From positions 1 through 20,551 of the forward strand of contig JABSQI010000006.1 in the NCBI GenBank assembly GCA_013215905.1: a stretch of 20,551 nucleotides of DNA, given 5' to 3'. Position numbers and translations under genes: made by a program. Below the pieces are notes generated by a model that saw only the letters and a list, made by a program, of their open reading frames with translations, did no database searches and had not been told where the DNA came from. Origin of the DNA: Legionellales bacterium (GTDB taxonomy: Bacteria; Pseudomonadota; Gammaproteobacteria; PIVX01). Below are positions 7,390 through 15,025 of this stretch, piece by piece (position 1 is the stretch's first letter; each line of letters begins with the position of its first letter).

Positions 7390-8766
7390 TTATGAACCTA
7401 TATAATTTATCTTTACTTGAAAAATTTTTTCAATTTGACTAATACAATTTTTATCCATAACAAATATTATTAAATGATCATCTGCTTGTATTATGAAATC
7501 TGGTTCAGCAATAATACTAGTGTCATCTCTGGCAATAGCTCCAATTATGACCCCATCTGGTAAACTAAGCTCTGCGATACTTTTTCCTATGACATCAGAA
7601 GTTTCTTTATCTCCATGAGCAATTACCTCAATCGCTTCAGCATTACCTCTTCTTAAAGAATAAACTTTATCAACATCAACATGTCTAATATGACTGAGAA
7701 TACTTCCTATAGTGATTTCTGAAGGAGCAATTAAAATATCAATGTTTTTATCTAACAAATTAACATAAGACTTTCTATTTATTAAGGTCATAGTTAAGCG
7801 AGCCCCTAATTTTTTTGCCTGAATTGAAGAAATAATATTCGCTTCATCGTCATTAGTAACGGCACAAAATACATCCATATTTTCAATGTTCTCAGCCTCT
7901 AATAAATCACCATCTTGAACTTCCCCAAGCAATACCAACGTTTGATTAAGTTCTATAGATAAATTTGATGCAATTGGTATATTCTTTTCTATTAATTTAA
8001 CCTGATAATCTTTCTCAATCCTTCTAGCCAAGCCTGCTCCAATATTCCCTCCTCCTGCAATCATAATTCTCTTATTAGGTAGTTGTAGTCTACCAAATGA
8101 ATTTACAATTTCTCTTACGTGATTAGGAACAGTTATAAAAAATATTTCATCTCCATCTTCAACAGTTGTCTGCCCTCGTACGGGAATAGACCTTTTATCT
8201 CGGTATATAGCTAAAATTTTAAATCTAATATCCTTTAATGCTAAATAGATATTATCTATTAATCTCCCTGTTAATGGCCCACCTTTCTCTACTCTAATAC
8301 CTATTAGTAATAACTTCCCTACAGAAAACTCTAAAACTTGAAAAGCTCCAGGATAACGAATAAGCCTTTCAATATGTTTAGTAACTAACTGCTCTGGACT
8401 TATACACACGTCAACAGGTAAAGAATTATTCTCGAAAATTGACTTACAATCCAGATAAGATTTTGATCTAACTCTGGCAATTTTTTTTGGAGTTTCGAAT
8501 ACACTATAAGCAATCTGACAAGCTATCATATTTGTTTCATCAGATGCAGTAACAGCTATTAATAGATCAGCATCATCTAGTTTAGCTTTAGCTAATACAT
8601 CAGGATGGGAGGCAAATCCGTGGACTGTTCGAATATCATGTTTTTCCTGAATTTTTCTTAACAGAACAATATCTTTATCTACTAACGTGATATCATGATC
8701 TTCTTTAGAAAGCTCCTCAACCAAGGTGCCACCAACCCTGCCAGCTCCTAATACAACTATCTTCAT
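7390..8766 (-). CDS. trkA: Trk system regulatory NAD-binding protein TrkA
   Basis: Peripheral cytoplasmic protein that gates TrkH in response to nucleotides. The 458 residues equal the E. coli length and show the duplicated RCK arrangement: a first Rossmann domain starting MKIVVLGAGRVGG with acidic Asp30 after strand 2; a TrkA-C domain at about 140-220; a second Rossmann domain with IAGGGNIGAG at 236-245 and Glu260; and a second TrkA-C domain to the end. The ATG is preceded closely by AAAGGA. It is separated from dapF by 78 nt, the only sizeable gap in the minus-strand run, so a secondary promoter here is possible, although I see no convincing -35/-10 pair. Confidence 0.96.
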   Translation of the reverse strand: MKIVVLGAGRVGGTLVEELSKEDHDITLVDKDIVLLRKIQEKHDIRTVHGFASHPDVLAKAKLDDADLLIAVTASDETNMIACQIAYSVFETPKKIARVRSKSYLDCKSIFENNSLPVDVCISPEQLVTKHIERLIRYPGAFQVLEFSVGKLLLIGIRVEKGGPLTGRLIDNIYLALKDIRFKILAIYRDKRSIPVRGQTTVEDGDEIFFITVPNHVREIVNSFGRLQLPNKRIMIAGGGNIGAGLARRIEKDYQVKLIEKNIPIASNLSIELNQTLVLLGEVQDGDLLEAENIENMDVFCAVTNDDEANIISSIQAKKLGARLTMTLINRKSYVNLLDKNIDILIAPSEITIGSILSHIRHVDVDKVYSLRRGNAEAIEVIAHGDKETSDVIGKSIAELSLPDGVIIGAIARDDTSIIAEPDFIIQADDHLIIFVMDKNCISQIEKIFQVKINYIGS

Positions 8767-8844
8767 AATCCTTTAGTAAAATTCTATATGTAATTTATAC
8801 ATAAAAATTTACTACTCCTTTTAATAAATTTCTTTCCATAATAT

Positions 8845-9678
8845 TCATGTTAGATATTCTCTACTTAATACTCCTTCAAAAACCGTACTAGCTCCACCTA
8901 TCATTAGTACTCCTTTATCCACACCTTCCCAGTTAATTTCCAAATCACCTCCTGGTAAAGCAACTGTCACTTTAGATTCTAGTTTCTGATTCATTCGTCC
9001 AACTACTACAGCTGCACAAGCCCCGCTGCCACATGCAAGTGTTTCCCCGACACCTCTTTCGAATACTCTTAATTTAATTTGTGTAGGAGAAATAATTTGC
9101 ATAAAACCTACATTAATACCATCAGGGAATAAATCATTTTTACTAAATAATCTACCAACACCATCAACATCCATTATTTCAACATTGTCTACACAAATAA
9201 CCGCATGTGGGTTACCAAGTGCGCATATTCCAAAAACATAATCTGATATTTTTTCATTTAGCAAGGGAGCTTTTTTATTACTATTGTATGGAATTAAAGA
9301 TGGCTCAAAAATTGGCATCCCCATATCAACAGATATTTTATCAAGATCAATACTAACTTTATAACTAAACTTCCCTGTCTTCAAAATAAGCTCACTACCA
9401 ACAGTTAATGAATTATCTATTAAATATTTGGCAAGACAGCGGGCTCCATTTCCACACTGATAAACTTCCCCCCCATCTGCATTATAGATCCTGTAATAAA
9501 AAACACTATTCTCATAATCGGCAACTTCTAAAATAATAAGCTGATCAAAGCCTATACCTAAATTTCTATGAGAAAGTTTTCTAACGATATCCTGGGTATA
9601 ATTCAAAACCTTATTTGTGTTATTAATAACAACAAAATCATTACCTAGACCATGCATTTTTACAAAATTTATATTCAT
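8845..9678 (-). CDS. dapF: Diaminopimelate epimerase
   Basis: Interconverts LL- and meso-diaminopimelate, giving the precursor for lysine and for peptidoglycan cross-links. At 277 residues it is normal length (E. coli 274). The two catalytic cysteines are in place: Cys75 in NADGGEVYQCGNGAR and Cys216 in GVGETLACGSGAC. The N-terminus KMHGLGNDFVVI and the ALGNPHAV block (153-160) are also typical. The start codon overlaps the DUF481 stop by one base (TAATG), indicating coupled translation. In many gammaproteobacteria lysA precedes dapF; here a barrel gene holds that place. The TGA stop overlaps the ATG of a 17-codon frame (8848-8795) that I do not count as a gene. Confidence 0.96.
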   Translation of the reverse strand: MNINFVKMHGLGNDFVVINNTNKVLNYTQDIVRKLSHRNLGIGFDQLIILEVADYENSVFYYRIYNADGGEVYQCGNGARCLAKYLIDNSLTVGSELILKTGKFSYKVSIDLDKISVDMGMPIFEPSLIPYNSNKKAPLLNEKISDYVFGICALGNPHAVICVDNVEIMDVDGVGRLFSKNDLFPDGINVGFMQIISPTQIKLRVFERGVGETLACGSGACAAVVVGRMNQKLESKVTVALPGGDLEINWEGVDKGVLMIGGASTVFEGVLSREYLT

Positions 9679-10406
9679 TAAGCAAAAGTATATATTATTG
9701 AAAATTTTGTTATTATATCAAGGCTTTTCCTATTAGTACTCTTCTTTGGAATATTAGTATTATAGTCAAATAAAACTGAGATATCTAAAGCTAATCTTTT
9801 TGAAATTTGCGCTTCTAATGCATTATTAAATTGTATATTTGTATTATCATGTCCAATATAAGACACTATATCCTGACTAAACAGTACAACTTCGGTGATT
9901 TGATAACATAATTCACTACCTATTTTACCAACAATTTGATTTTGATAATCTTTAGTGCCATTAATTCTACTATGAGAAGCGCCTGGTCCTGCATACACAC
10001 TCCAGTCAATTACCGAATTTTTGTATAATTTACGACCATAACCTATGGCTTCTCGATATACTCTATCATATGTACCAAATTTGTTAAAAATGCCCTCAAA
10101 ACTAGCAAATAAATAACTATGTGTTGTTAGTTTATATTTATTATTTAGATCAAATTTAAATCTAGAGGCAGTAGTCTCTTTATCTTCCTGACTAAAATAG
10201 TAGGATAAATTCAAATTATTATCCCAATCTATATTTACATGTTTTAGTGTTAATTTAGTTGAAATATTTCTATTTTCCGTATTACCATAATTCAAAGCTC
10301 CGCCAAGTTGGAACTTTCCTTGGAAGCCATCTGCTTCATCTTTTGCCCAAACAACAACACTCATTTGTAACAATATTAATAATACCGCAACTCTATTTAG
10401 GTTCAC
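9678..10406 (-). CDS. DUF481 (YdiY-type) outer-membrane beta-barrel protein
   Basis: Predicted outer-membrane or salt-stress-associated barrel of unknown transport role. A signal peptide of about 20 residues (hydrophobic core then VVWAKD) precedes a mature domain of alternating strands. It opens with FQGKFQLGGALNYGNTENRN, the family's start in which the first strand leads to a GNT-type turn, and ends in aromatic IIYTFA, as expected for barrel insertion. A GTG at 10406 is chosen as start: AGGAG lies 9 nt upstream and it begins one nucleotide after the lptM stop. A TTG at 10415 is the alternative but would abut that Shine-Dalgarno. 242 residues. Overlap with dapF by one base ties it to the envelope operon. 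Confidence 0.82.
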   Translation of the reverse strand: MNLNRVAVLLILLQMSVVVWAKDEADGFQGKFQLGGALNYGNTENRNISTKLTLKHVNIDWDNNLNLSYYFSQEDKETTASRFKFDLNNKYKLTTHSYLFASFEGIFNKFGTYDRVYREAIGYGRKLYKNSVIDWSVYAGPGASHSRINGTKDYQNQIVGKIGSELCYQITEVVLFSQDIVSYIGHDNTNIQFNNALEAQISKRLALDISVLFDYNTNIPKKSTNRKSLDIITKFSIIYTFA

Positions 10407-10407
10407 T

Positions 10408-10596
10408 TCAATCAACTCCTTTATTTACCATTTGTACCATTTTCTCGTTGAGCTTTTTTTTATCAACATCCTGTTTGGCAGACTTTTCTTCTTCTGGCAA
10501 ATACAGATCCCCTTTTACCCCACAAGATAGTAAAAACATAGCTGCAAATGCTATAATCAAGCTTCTTGAAAATAATCGCTTATTTATTATTAACAT
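10408..10596 (-). CDS. lptM: LptM-type small lipoprotein (LPS translocon assembly factor)
   Basis: LptM (formerly YifL) is a short outer-membrane lipoprotein that helps mature the LptD-LptE translocon. This 62-residue product has a lipoprotein signal with the lipobox LLSC at 22-25 and a mature start CGVKGDLYLPEEEK, matching the family signature CGxKGxLYLP. The lysine- and aspartate-rich tail is poorly conserved, as in homologs. The ATG at 10596 is chosen because it puts the lipobox at normal depth; a longer frame extends upstream across the divergent esterase gene and is spurious. It heads the minus-strand run, one nucleotide before the GTG of the DUF481 barrel. Its start codon overlaps the esterase start. 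Confidence 0.85.
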   Translation of the reverse strand: MLIINKRLFSRSLIIAFAAMFLLSCGVKGDLYLPEEEKSAKQDVDKKKLNEKMVQMVNKGVD

Positions 10597-10600
10597 GTTA
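10591..10600. promoter_or_regulatory. Palindrome containing two overlapping divergent start codons
   Basis: TAACATGTTA is a perfect 10-bp palindrome. The minus-strand ATG of lptM (10596-10594) and the plus-strand ATG of the esterase (10595-10597) overlap by two bases. Any promoter and ribosome-binding site for each gene must therefore lie in the first part of the other's coding sequence. AAAGGA lies upstream of the lptM ATG; no Shine-Dalgarno is seen for the esterase. Confidence 0.6.
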
Positions 10601-11254
10601 AATTCTCTATCCTTTACAGAAATTAAACCAACTACAGAGCCTAGCTCAGTCATAATATTCTTGCATGGTCTTGGCGCACTGGCACAAGATCTAATGAGTA
10701 TTGTACCTAATTTAAGTTTACCTAGCAGCACTTATTTCGTTTTCCCACAAGCCCCTCAACGTCCAATAACGATTAACGGAAATATAGTTATGCCTGGTTG
10801 GTACGATATTAGTGAAGTTAAGCTTAACAGCAAAGAAGATGAACAGGGGATTCTAGAGTCAAATAACCTAATACAAAATTTAATAGAAAAAATGGAAAAC
10901 TATGTTTCTGTTAACAAAATATATATTCTTGGCTTTTCTCAAGGAGGGGCAATGGCTATCTATTCAGGTATTACATATCCAAAAAAAATTGGTGGGATAG
11001 CATGTCTGTCTGGTTATGCACCATTAAATAAAAATTTAACTGAGTTAGATCACAATGATAACAGCACTAACATTTTTATGGCTCATGGTATATTTGATAC
11101 AGTTGTGCCAATGGAGTATGGAAAAAAGAGCTATCAATTACTAGAAAAATTAGGTCATAATTTGGTTTGGCATAAATATCCAATGGAACATTGTGTTTGT
11201 CCACAACAAATGTCCGACCTTGGTAATTGGCTGAAGAAACAATTTATAAAATAG
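10595..11254 (+). CDS. Carboxylesterase / lysophospholipase-like serine hydrolase
   Basis: Cytoplasmic alpha/beta hydrolase of the phospholipase/carboxylesterase family (Pseudomonas EstB and acyl-protein-thioesterase-like), cleaving short acyl esters or thioesters. With the start at 10595 it is 219 residues, the usual size. Motifs: IIFLHGLGALAQD at 20-32 (oxyanion loop), FVFPQAPQRPIT at 48-59, MPGWYDI at 66-72, nucleophile elbow GFSQGG with Ser115, HGIFDTVVP with Asp168, and MEHCVC with His199. A longer open frame reaches back to 10259 but overlaps lptM and the barrel in antisense and has no family match. It diverges from lptM with overlapping start codons and ends before a strong bidirectional hairpin. 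Confidence 0.9.
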   Translation: MLNSLSFTEIKPTTEPSSVIIFLHGLGALAQDLMSIVPNLSLPSSTYFVFPQAPQRPITINGNIVMPGWYDISEVKLNSKEDEQGILESNNLIQNLIEKMENYVSVNKIYILGFSQGGAMAIYSGITYPKKIGGIACLSGYAPLNKNLTELDHNDNSTNIFMAHGIFDTVVPMEYGKKSYQLLEKLGHNLVWHKYPMEHCVCPQQMSDLGNWLKKQFIK

Positions 11255-11274
11255 TAAAACATAGAGCAAATGAA

Positions 11275-11303
11275 AAAGAGCAAGTTATCTCAACTTGCTC
11301 TTT
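11275..11303. terminator. Bidirectional intrinsic terminator
   Basis: AAAGAGCAAGTT (11275-11286) and AACTTGCTCTTT (11292-11303) form a perfect 12-bp stem with the 5-nt loop ATCTC. It sits between the convergent esterase and the 11333-11872 gene. Read on the minus strand it ends in a run of five T; on the plus strand in three T followed by ATATAAA. It probably serves both genes and is stronger for the minus one. Confidence 0.8.
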
Positions 11304-11332
11304 ATATAAATTACCATTGCAAACTCAAAATA

Positions 11333-11872
11333 TTAATTAAACTGTGGATATATTTTGAATGCTGCCCAAGAATTAGTAGTATTTAATAATTTTCTTGCTT
11401 GTTGTCTAGGTAACTCATGGGTTAATAATATATTACGCACATTAGCAGCTTCAAGATTTGTAATATACTTATCCCACGTTATATTTTTGCAACTATTTTT
11501 ACCTAGAAGTATTGTCAAAGCATAGTCAATATTAATATTTCCTGAGGTTACTAAATTCCTTAGAACAACATAATTTTCTATTACTTTCGTATCAAAAATT
11601 GAATCAATATAAGTTTTACCAAGTTCTCCTTGCAGTAATTGATTAAAAGTATTATATACTCTCAGCCGAAGATCACCATTATTCACATGAGTTTTAACTT
11701 TAGTATCTTCGTCTGATGTCGATATATCAATATTATCATCTTTCAATCCCGATATATAAAGATCACTTTCTATTTTTTTCCCTCCACCATCTACTACAAC
11801 TATTACAGCATTTGTAACTGCTGCACTTATTGCCAATGCCATTGCGAATATAGCATTTATAAATTTTATCAT
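11333..11872 (-). CDS. Exported protein of unknown function (179 aa)
   Basis: Family not recognised. A signal peptide (about residues 1-22, ending AAVTNA) precedes a beta-rich start VIVVVDGGG and a polar region heavy in Asp, Lys and Asn (KDDNIDISTSDEDTK). Then comes a GDLRLRVYN strand and a more helical C-terminal half ending WAAFKIYPQFN. One cysteine occurs in the mature part (NSCKN). The ATG has GGAGAG five nucleotides upstream. It is the most downstream of three minus-strand exported proteins between 11333 and 13610, separated from the next by 156 nt, so the three need not be one transcript. Its similarity to the other two is less clear than theirs to each other. Confidence 0.7.
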   Translation of the reverse strand: MIKFINAIFAMALAISAAVTNAVIVVVDGGGKKIESDLYISGLKDDNIDISTSDEDTKVKTHVNNGDLRLRVYNTFNQLLQGELGKTYIDSIFDTKVIENYVVLRNLVTSGNINIDYALTILLGKNSCKNITWDKYITNLEAANVRNILLTHELPRQQARKLLNTTNSWAAFKIYPQFN

Positions 11873-12028
11873 GATTTCTCTCCAAATTAATTAATATTTT
11901 TAAACATCTTTAATCTAAATTACCCGCATTTTTCACTATGTGATGACCTTTTACAACCTGTACTTTGAACCCAGAACCATGGTCTATAATTCAATCTCTT
12001 ATTATGTCACCACTATTTAAGATAACAT

Positions 12029-12517
12029 TTATCTAAAAACTACTGAGTCTTTTGTAAACGTAAAATCAAAATAGCCATCAGTTGGTAAAGTCCCCAATAT
12101 AGGATCTTGACAATAAGTAGTTTGTATTAATGTAGGTAGAAATTCTGTGAAAATTGATTTTTCTTTGTCTACAACACTTACCTCGAAGACAACTCTACGA
12201 ACCTTAAATTTCACTAACTTATAACCGCCTAATATAATTTCCTTACGATTATTTTCTGGCATTGCATCTAAAGAATACTTAAGAAGCCCTACTGACTCAC
12301 CTTTAGTAAAAGGAGCAGAAAAGCTAGCTTCTATTGTCTCTGTAGAAATTTTTTCTTTAGATTCTTTTTTAGAGATTATTTTTTCTCTTACAAATACAGC
12401 AGAATATTCTATATCAGAATTATACCCAGAGGTATTTCTTAGCACAACTTCAGCAAAAGCAGAATTGCTGCAGAGCAAAAACACCATAGTAGCAATAAAA
12501 AAATTTATAGTTTTCAT
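12029..12517 (-). CDS. Exported protein of unknown function (162 aa), paralog-like to the 12876-13610 product
   Basis: Family not recognised. The signal peptide is MKTINFFIATMVFLLCSNSA followed by FA, with cleavage likely at 22/23. The mature start EVVLRNTSGYNSDIEYSA parallels SVLIRNNSSNQVTVSLEA in the next exported protein, and FTKGESVGLLKYSL parallels IGPNDSGVLKLLKSRL there. The rest is strand-rich (YKLVKFKVRRVVFEVSVV) with a single mature cysteine (TTYCQDP) and ends YFDFTFTKDSVVFR, so a compact beta-sandwich is likely. The ATG at 12517 is chosen over a TTG 12 nt upstream because it begins the signal directly; GGGG six nucleotides upstream is a poor ribosome-binding site. Confidence 0.7.
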   Translation of the reverse strand: MKTINFFIATMVFLLCSNSAFAEVVLRNTSGYNSDIEYSAVFVREKIISKKESKEKISTETIEASFSAPFTKGESVGLLKYSLDAMPENNRKEIILGGYKLVKFKVRRVVFEVSVVDKEKSIFTEFLPTLIQTTYCQDPILGTLPTDGYFDFTFTKDSVVFR

Positions 12518-12875
12518 AAAAAACCCCAAAGCTAGTTAGAAGAAAAGTATAACTTAGTTTTACATAATTGCAAATATATTTGCCATTTGATTTAATATAA
12601 AACAATATATTCAACGAATCTTGTTCTATCTGAACTCGTTTAGTAAATGCTCTTTATAACATAAAAGAGAAAAAACAATTCGATGTCATTTGAAGTCTGG
12701 AGGTGCTAAAGAAATATCCCTATCAATTACAGCTTCTTCAGAAAAAGAATTCAATACAATTGGAAAATAATTTATTTAAATTAGCAGGAATACGTGTAAC
12801 CTTCTAAAAATTATCATTAAACATTTATATCTTCGTGCTGAAGTTTACTCAGCACGAAGAAAATTAATTTTATCT
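12518..12875. other. Non-coding gap of about 360 nt
   Basis: No gene is supported here. It contains the hairpin at 12831-12859 and AT-rich sequence. A start-less plus-strand open stretch of 36 codons (12663-12770) is present but has no ribosome-binding site or recognised product. The region should hold the promoter of the 12029-12517 gene, but I see no convincing -35/-10 pair. Confidence 0.5.
12831..12859 (-). terminator. Strong hairpin downstream of the 12876-13610 gene
   Basis: CTTCGTGCTGA and TCAGCACGAAG form a perfect 11-bp stem with a 7-nt loop, 16 nt after the stop of the minus-strand gene. No T run follows on the minus strand (ATATAAATG), so it may be a weak or factor-assisted terminator, or a 3'-end stabilising structure. 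Confidence 0.6.
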
Positions 12876-13610
12876 TTATAAAATTTGGCAAGTTAGCCCG
12901 TGATGACTCGGATCTAATTTAGTGTTTTTGTAATTTAAAGTATCTTTAATTTCTGCTATAGATATTGCCTTACCAGAGGATTCACTACTGATAGCCTGTA
13001 TTACTAAACCAGCCCCATTATCATCTATTAAAAATTTTCCTATCTCATCATTCTTAACAAAAACTGAAAAATCTTTCATTTTAATATTTCTTGCATCTGT
13101 TACTTGTGAAATCTCATCTATTCTACCCTCACCAATTAACCGCAGAGCTTGGTATATCACACCTACTCTATTTTTACTTTTCTCATCCTCTAGTACGGAT
13201 AATTTATTGGCGCTATCTATACCACTTGTATACATAGAAGATATTACGGATATTTCTTGTGGAATCTTGTTAGGCATTTTTGATGTTCTCCACCAATTAC
13301 TTAAGATTTTTTCATTATCAACATTAGCTTTGGCATCATATAGCTTAGAATATTCCACATCACTAATATTTACATCCCATCCAGCTAATCTACTTTTTAA
13401 AAGTTTTAAAACCCCTGAATCATTAGGACCAATAACTACTTGTTCATAAAGCTTATTAAGAGTTTTATCTCCGGAAATATCAGATTCCTCTGCTTCAAGA
13501 CTTACAGTTACTTGATTAGAACTATTATTCCTGATTAATACTGATTGATTACTATGAGCAATCTGTAAAAAAAATAATGTAGCTAAAATTAAAAAATATT
13601 TTTGTTTCAT
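12876..13610 (-). CDS. Exported protein of unknown function (244 aa)
   Basis: Family not recognised. A signal peptide (MKQKYFLILATLFFLQIAHS, cleavage near 20/21) leads into SVLIRNNSSNQVTVSLEA, a likely beta-strand pair. An acidic stretch follows, then VIGPNDSGVLKLLKSRL. A middle region (about 100-190) looks helical, with one Trp pair (NWWRTS), and the C-terminus carries a cysteine (HHGLTCQIL). The first 95 residues resemble the 12029-12517 product in the order and spacing of two motifs, while the extra C-terminal part is unique. The ATG at 13610 is chosen because GGAG lies 6 nt upstream; an upstream frame of 17 codons lacks a signal. A strong hairpin follows the stop. Confidence 0.72.
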   Translation of the reverse strand: MKQKYFLILATLFFLQIAHSNQSVLIRNNSSNQVTVSLEAEESDISGDKTLNKLYEQVVIGPNDSGVLKLLKSRLAGWDVNISDVEYSKLYDAKANVDNEKILSNWWRTSKMPNKIPQEISVISSMYTSGIDSANKLSVLEDEKSKNRVGVIYQALRLIGEGRIDEISQVTDARNIKMKDFSVFVKNDEIGKFLIDDNGAGLVIQAISSESSGKAISIAEIKDTLNYKNTKLDPSHHGLTCQIL

Positions 13611-14018
13611 TTTTTCTCCAAGGATAATTAAACATGTCTCATAATACCCCAAACTGATCAAATAAAGAATTTAAAGCTAATAAATTAGAAAATTTGCAAT
13701 TTATTTGAGCATTGATGATTAAAATTATTTATATCTAATTATTTTTACTATTGAAAAATTTCGCTGTGAATTTTAGATGGTTTGTTTATTGGTGATTTAG
13801 GGAACAAATTTATAAACAGACAATACTAAGCACAATAACCACGTACAAATCAAACTAAATTTTCAGAAAATATAAAACCTAATTCCCAAGGCTCTTTGAT
13901 AAATCAGATAATATTGAAATTAATAAAGTTCTTTAGAAGATAGACTATGAAATAACAATAATTTTACAATACAAAATACATCTACCTTGAATCAGATATT
14001 TATTTTCTTATGAAACAT
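13611..14018. other. Non-coding gap of about 400 nt, AT-rich
   Basis: I find no supported gene, tRNA or repeat array here. It separates two minus-strand genes and should contain the promoter of the 12876-13610 gene. The only -10-like hexamer near that gene (TATTAT around 13645) lacks a good -35. ATAAATT and AATTTAT arms near 13680-13705 could form a weak AT-only hairpin. Confidence 0.5.
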
Positions 14019-14822
14019 TTACTGTGATTCTAGTGTAAAAACCTTTCTTATTACTCCAAGAATTTTATTTATCATAGAGTTTGTTAGGATATTTCCATGG
14101 TTGGATTCTGGCTCGATAAATAACTCAGCATTTTTGGCAACTTCAAATAGTATTTCACTCATTCCAACGGGGATCACATCATCTTTAGTCCCATGCAAAA
14201 TTATTATTTTTTGACTAAGCTTAGTGATTTTATTAATAGAATTATACCTATCTTTTAACAACAAATCCGTAGGAAAAATAGGATATTTAAGACTAGCCAA
14301 TTCAACCATACTAGTATATGGAGACTGTAAAATAAGCAAACTGGTAGGATATTCTAACGCCATTTGGACAGCGACCCCTGTACCAATAGATTCCCCAAAA
14401 ATTATTAATTGAGATAACTTTATATCCTTTATCAGAAATTCTATTGCTGCTCTAGCATCTCGATAAAATCCTTTTTCTGATGGGCTTCCTGAGTTCCCTG
14501 CGTATCCTCTATAACTTAAGAGCAATAAACCCAAGCCATTTTTTACAAATGGTAATAATGTTTCTGCCCTATCGCTAATATTCCCTGCATTTCCATGAAA
14601 ATAAACAATTGTTGGATAATTCTTAGACGACTTAGCGTACCAGCCTAACAAATCCAAATTATCACTTGTGTGTAAACTTACTGCAGAAAAATATTTTTTA
14701 AAATCATTTTTGATAACAACCTTAGAGCTATCAGGTCTATACATTATGCTTCTTTGAAAAATGTATAAAACTAGCACACAAGATAAATAGCCAATAATCA
14801 AATAAAATATTACTTTGGTCAA
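14019..14822 (-). CDS. Membrane-anchored alpha/beta hydrolase (BEM46/ABHD13-like)
   Basis: Serine hydrolase with an N-terminal membrane anchor and unknown substrate. The starting hydrophobic segment (FYLIIGYLSCVLVLYIF) is followed by FQRSIMYRPD, typical of this group. Then come the oxyanion motif YFHGNAGN, LLSYRGYAGNSGSPSE, nucleophile elbow GESIGTG with catalytic Ser, LQSPYTS, acid HGTKDDVIP, and a late His in ESNHGN, giving a complete triad. There is no ATG at the start of the frame. I choose TTG at 14822 because AAGG lies 8 nt upstream and it gives a short lead into the anchor (267 residues). TTG at 14870 is the alternative. Divergent from tkt; no clear operon partner. Confidence 0.82.
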   Translation of the reverse strand: MTKVIFYLIIGYLSCVLVLYIFQRSIMYRPDSSKVVIKNDFKKYFSAVSLHTSDNLDLLGWYAKSSKNYPTIVYFHGNAGNISDRAETLLPFVKNGLGLLLLSYRGYAGNSGSPSEKGFYRDARAAIEFLIKDIKLSQLIIFGESIGTGVAVQMALEYPTSLLILQSPYTSMVELASLKYPIFPTDLLLKDRYNSINKITKLSQKIIILHGTKDDVIPVGMSEILFEVAKNAELFIEPESNHGNILTNSMINKILGVIRKVFTLESQ

Positions 14823-14928
14823 AATAAATACCTTAATGTTTGACAACCTATACCTAGCTCTCAAGAACAACGGTAATAATAGTCTTAATATAGATTTTAC
14901 AAATTATAGTATCTATTCTCAAATCCAT

Positions 14929-14961
14929 TATAATAATCCTATATTTAGAACTAGATATAAT
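14929..14961 (+). promoter_or_regulatory. Candidate -10 boxes upstream of tkt
   Basis: Two perfect TATAAT hexamers lie at 14929-14934 and 14956-14961, about 90 and 65 nt before the tkt start. Neither has a good -35 at 16-18 nt. The region must promote the tkt-gapA-pgk-pyk operon, but its AT-richness limits confidence. Confidence 0.35.
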
Positions 14962-15025
14962 AAAATACTTCACTTTATGATTATTTTTTGCCACAATGCT
15001 GGTATTTATAAATAACATTTTACTT

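Noticed and set aside
10259..10594. Upstream extension of the esterase frame
   Set aside because: It runs antisense through lptM and the barrel gene; the family length and first motif fit a start at 10595.
10597..10731. Upstream extension of the lptM frame
   Set aside because: It lies antisense to the esterase and would bury the lipoprotein signal far from the N-terminus.
12663..12770. Plus-strand open stretch of 36 codons in the intergenic gap, considered as a decayed paralog of the exported proteins
   Set aside because: No start codon, no ribosome-binding site and no convincing motif match; the similarity to RNNSS-type segments is too weak.
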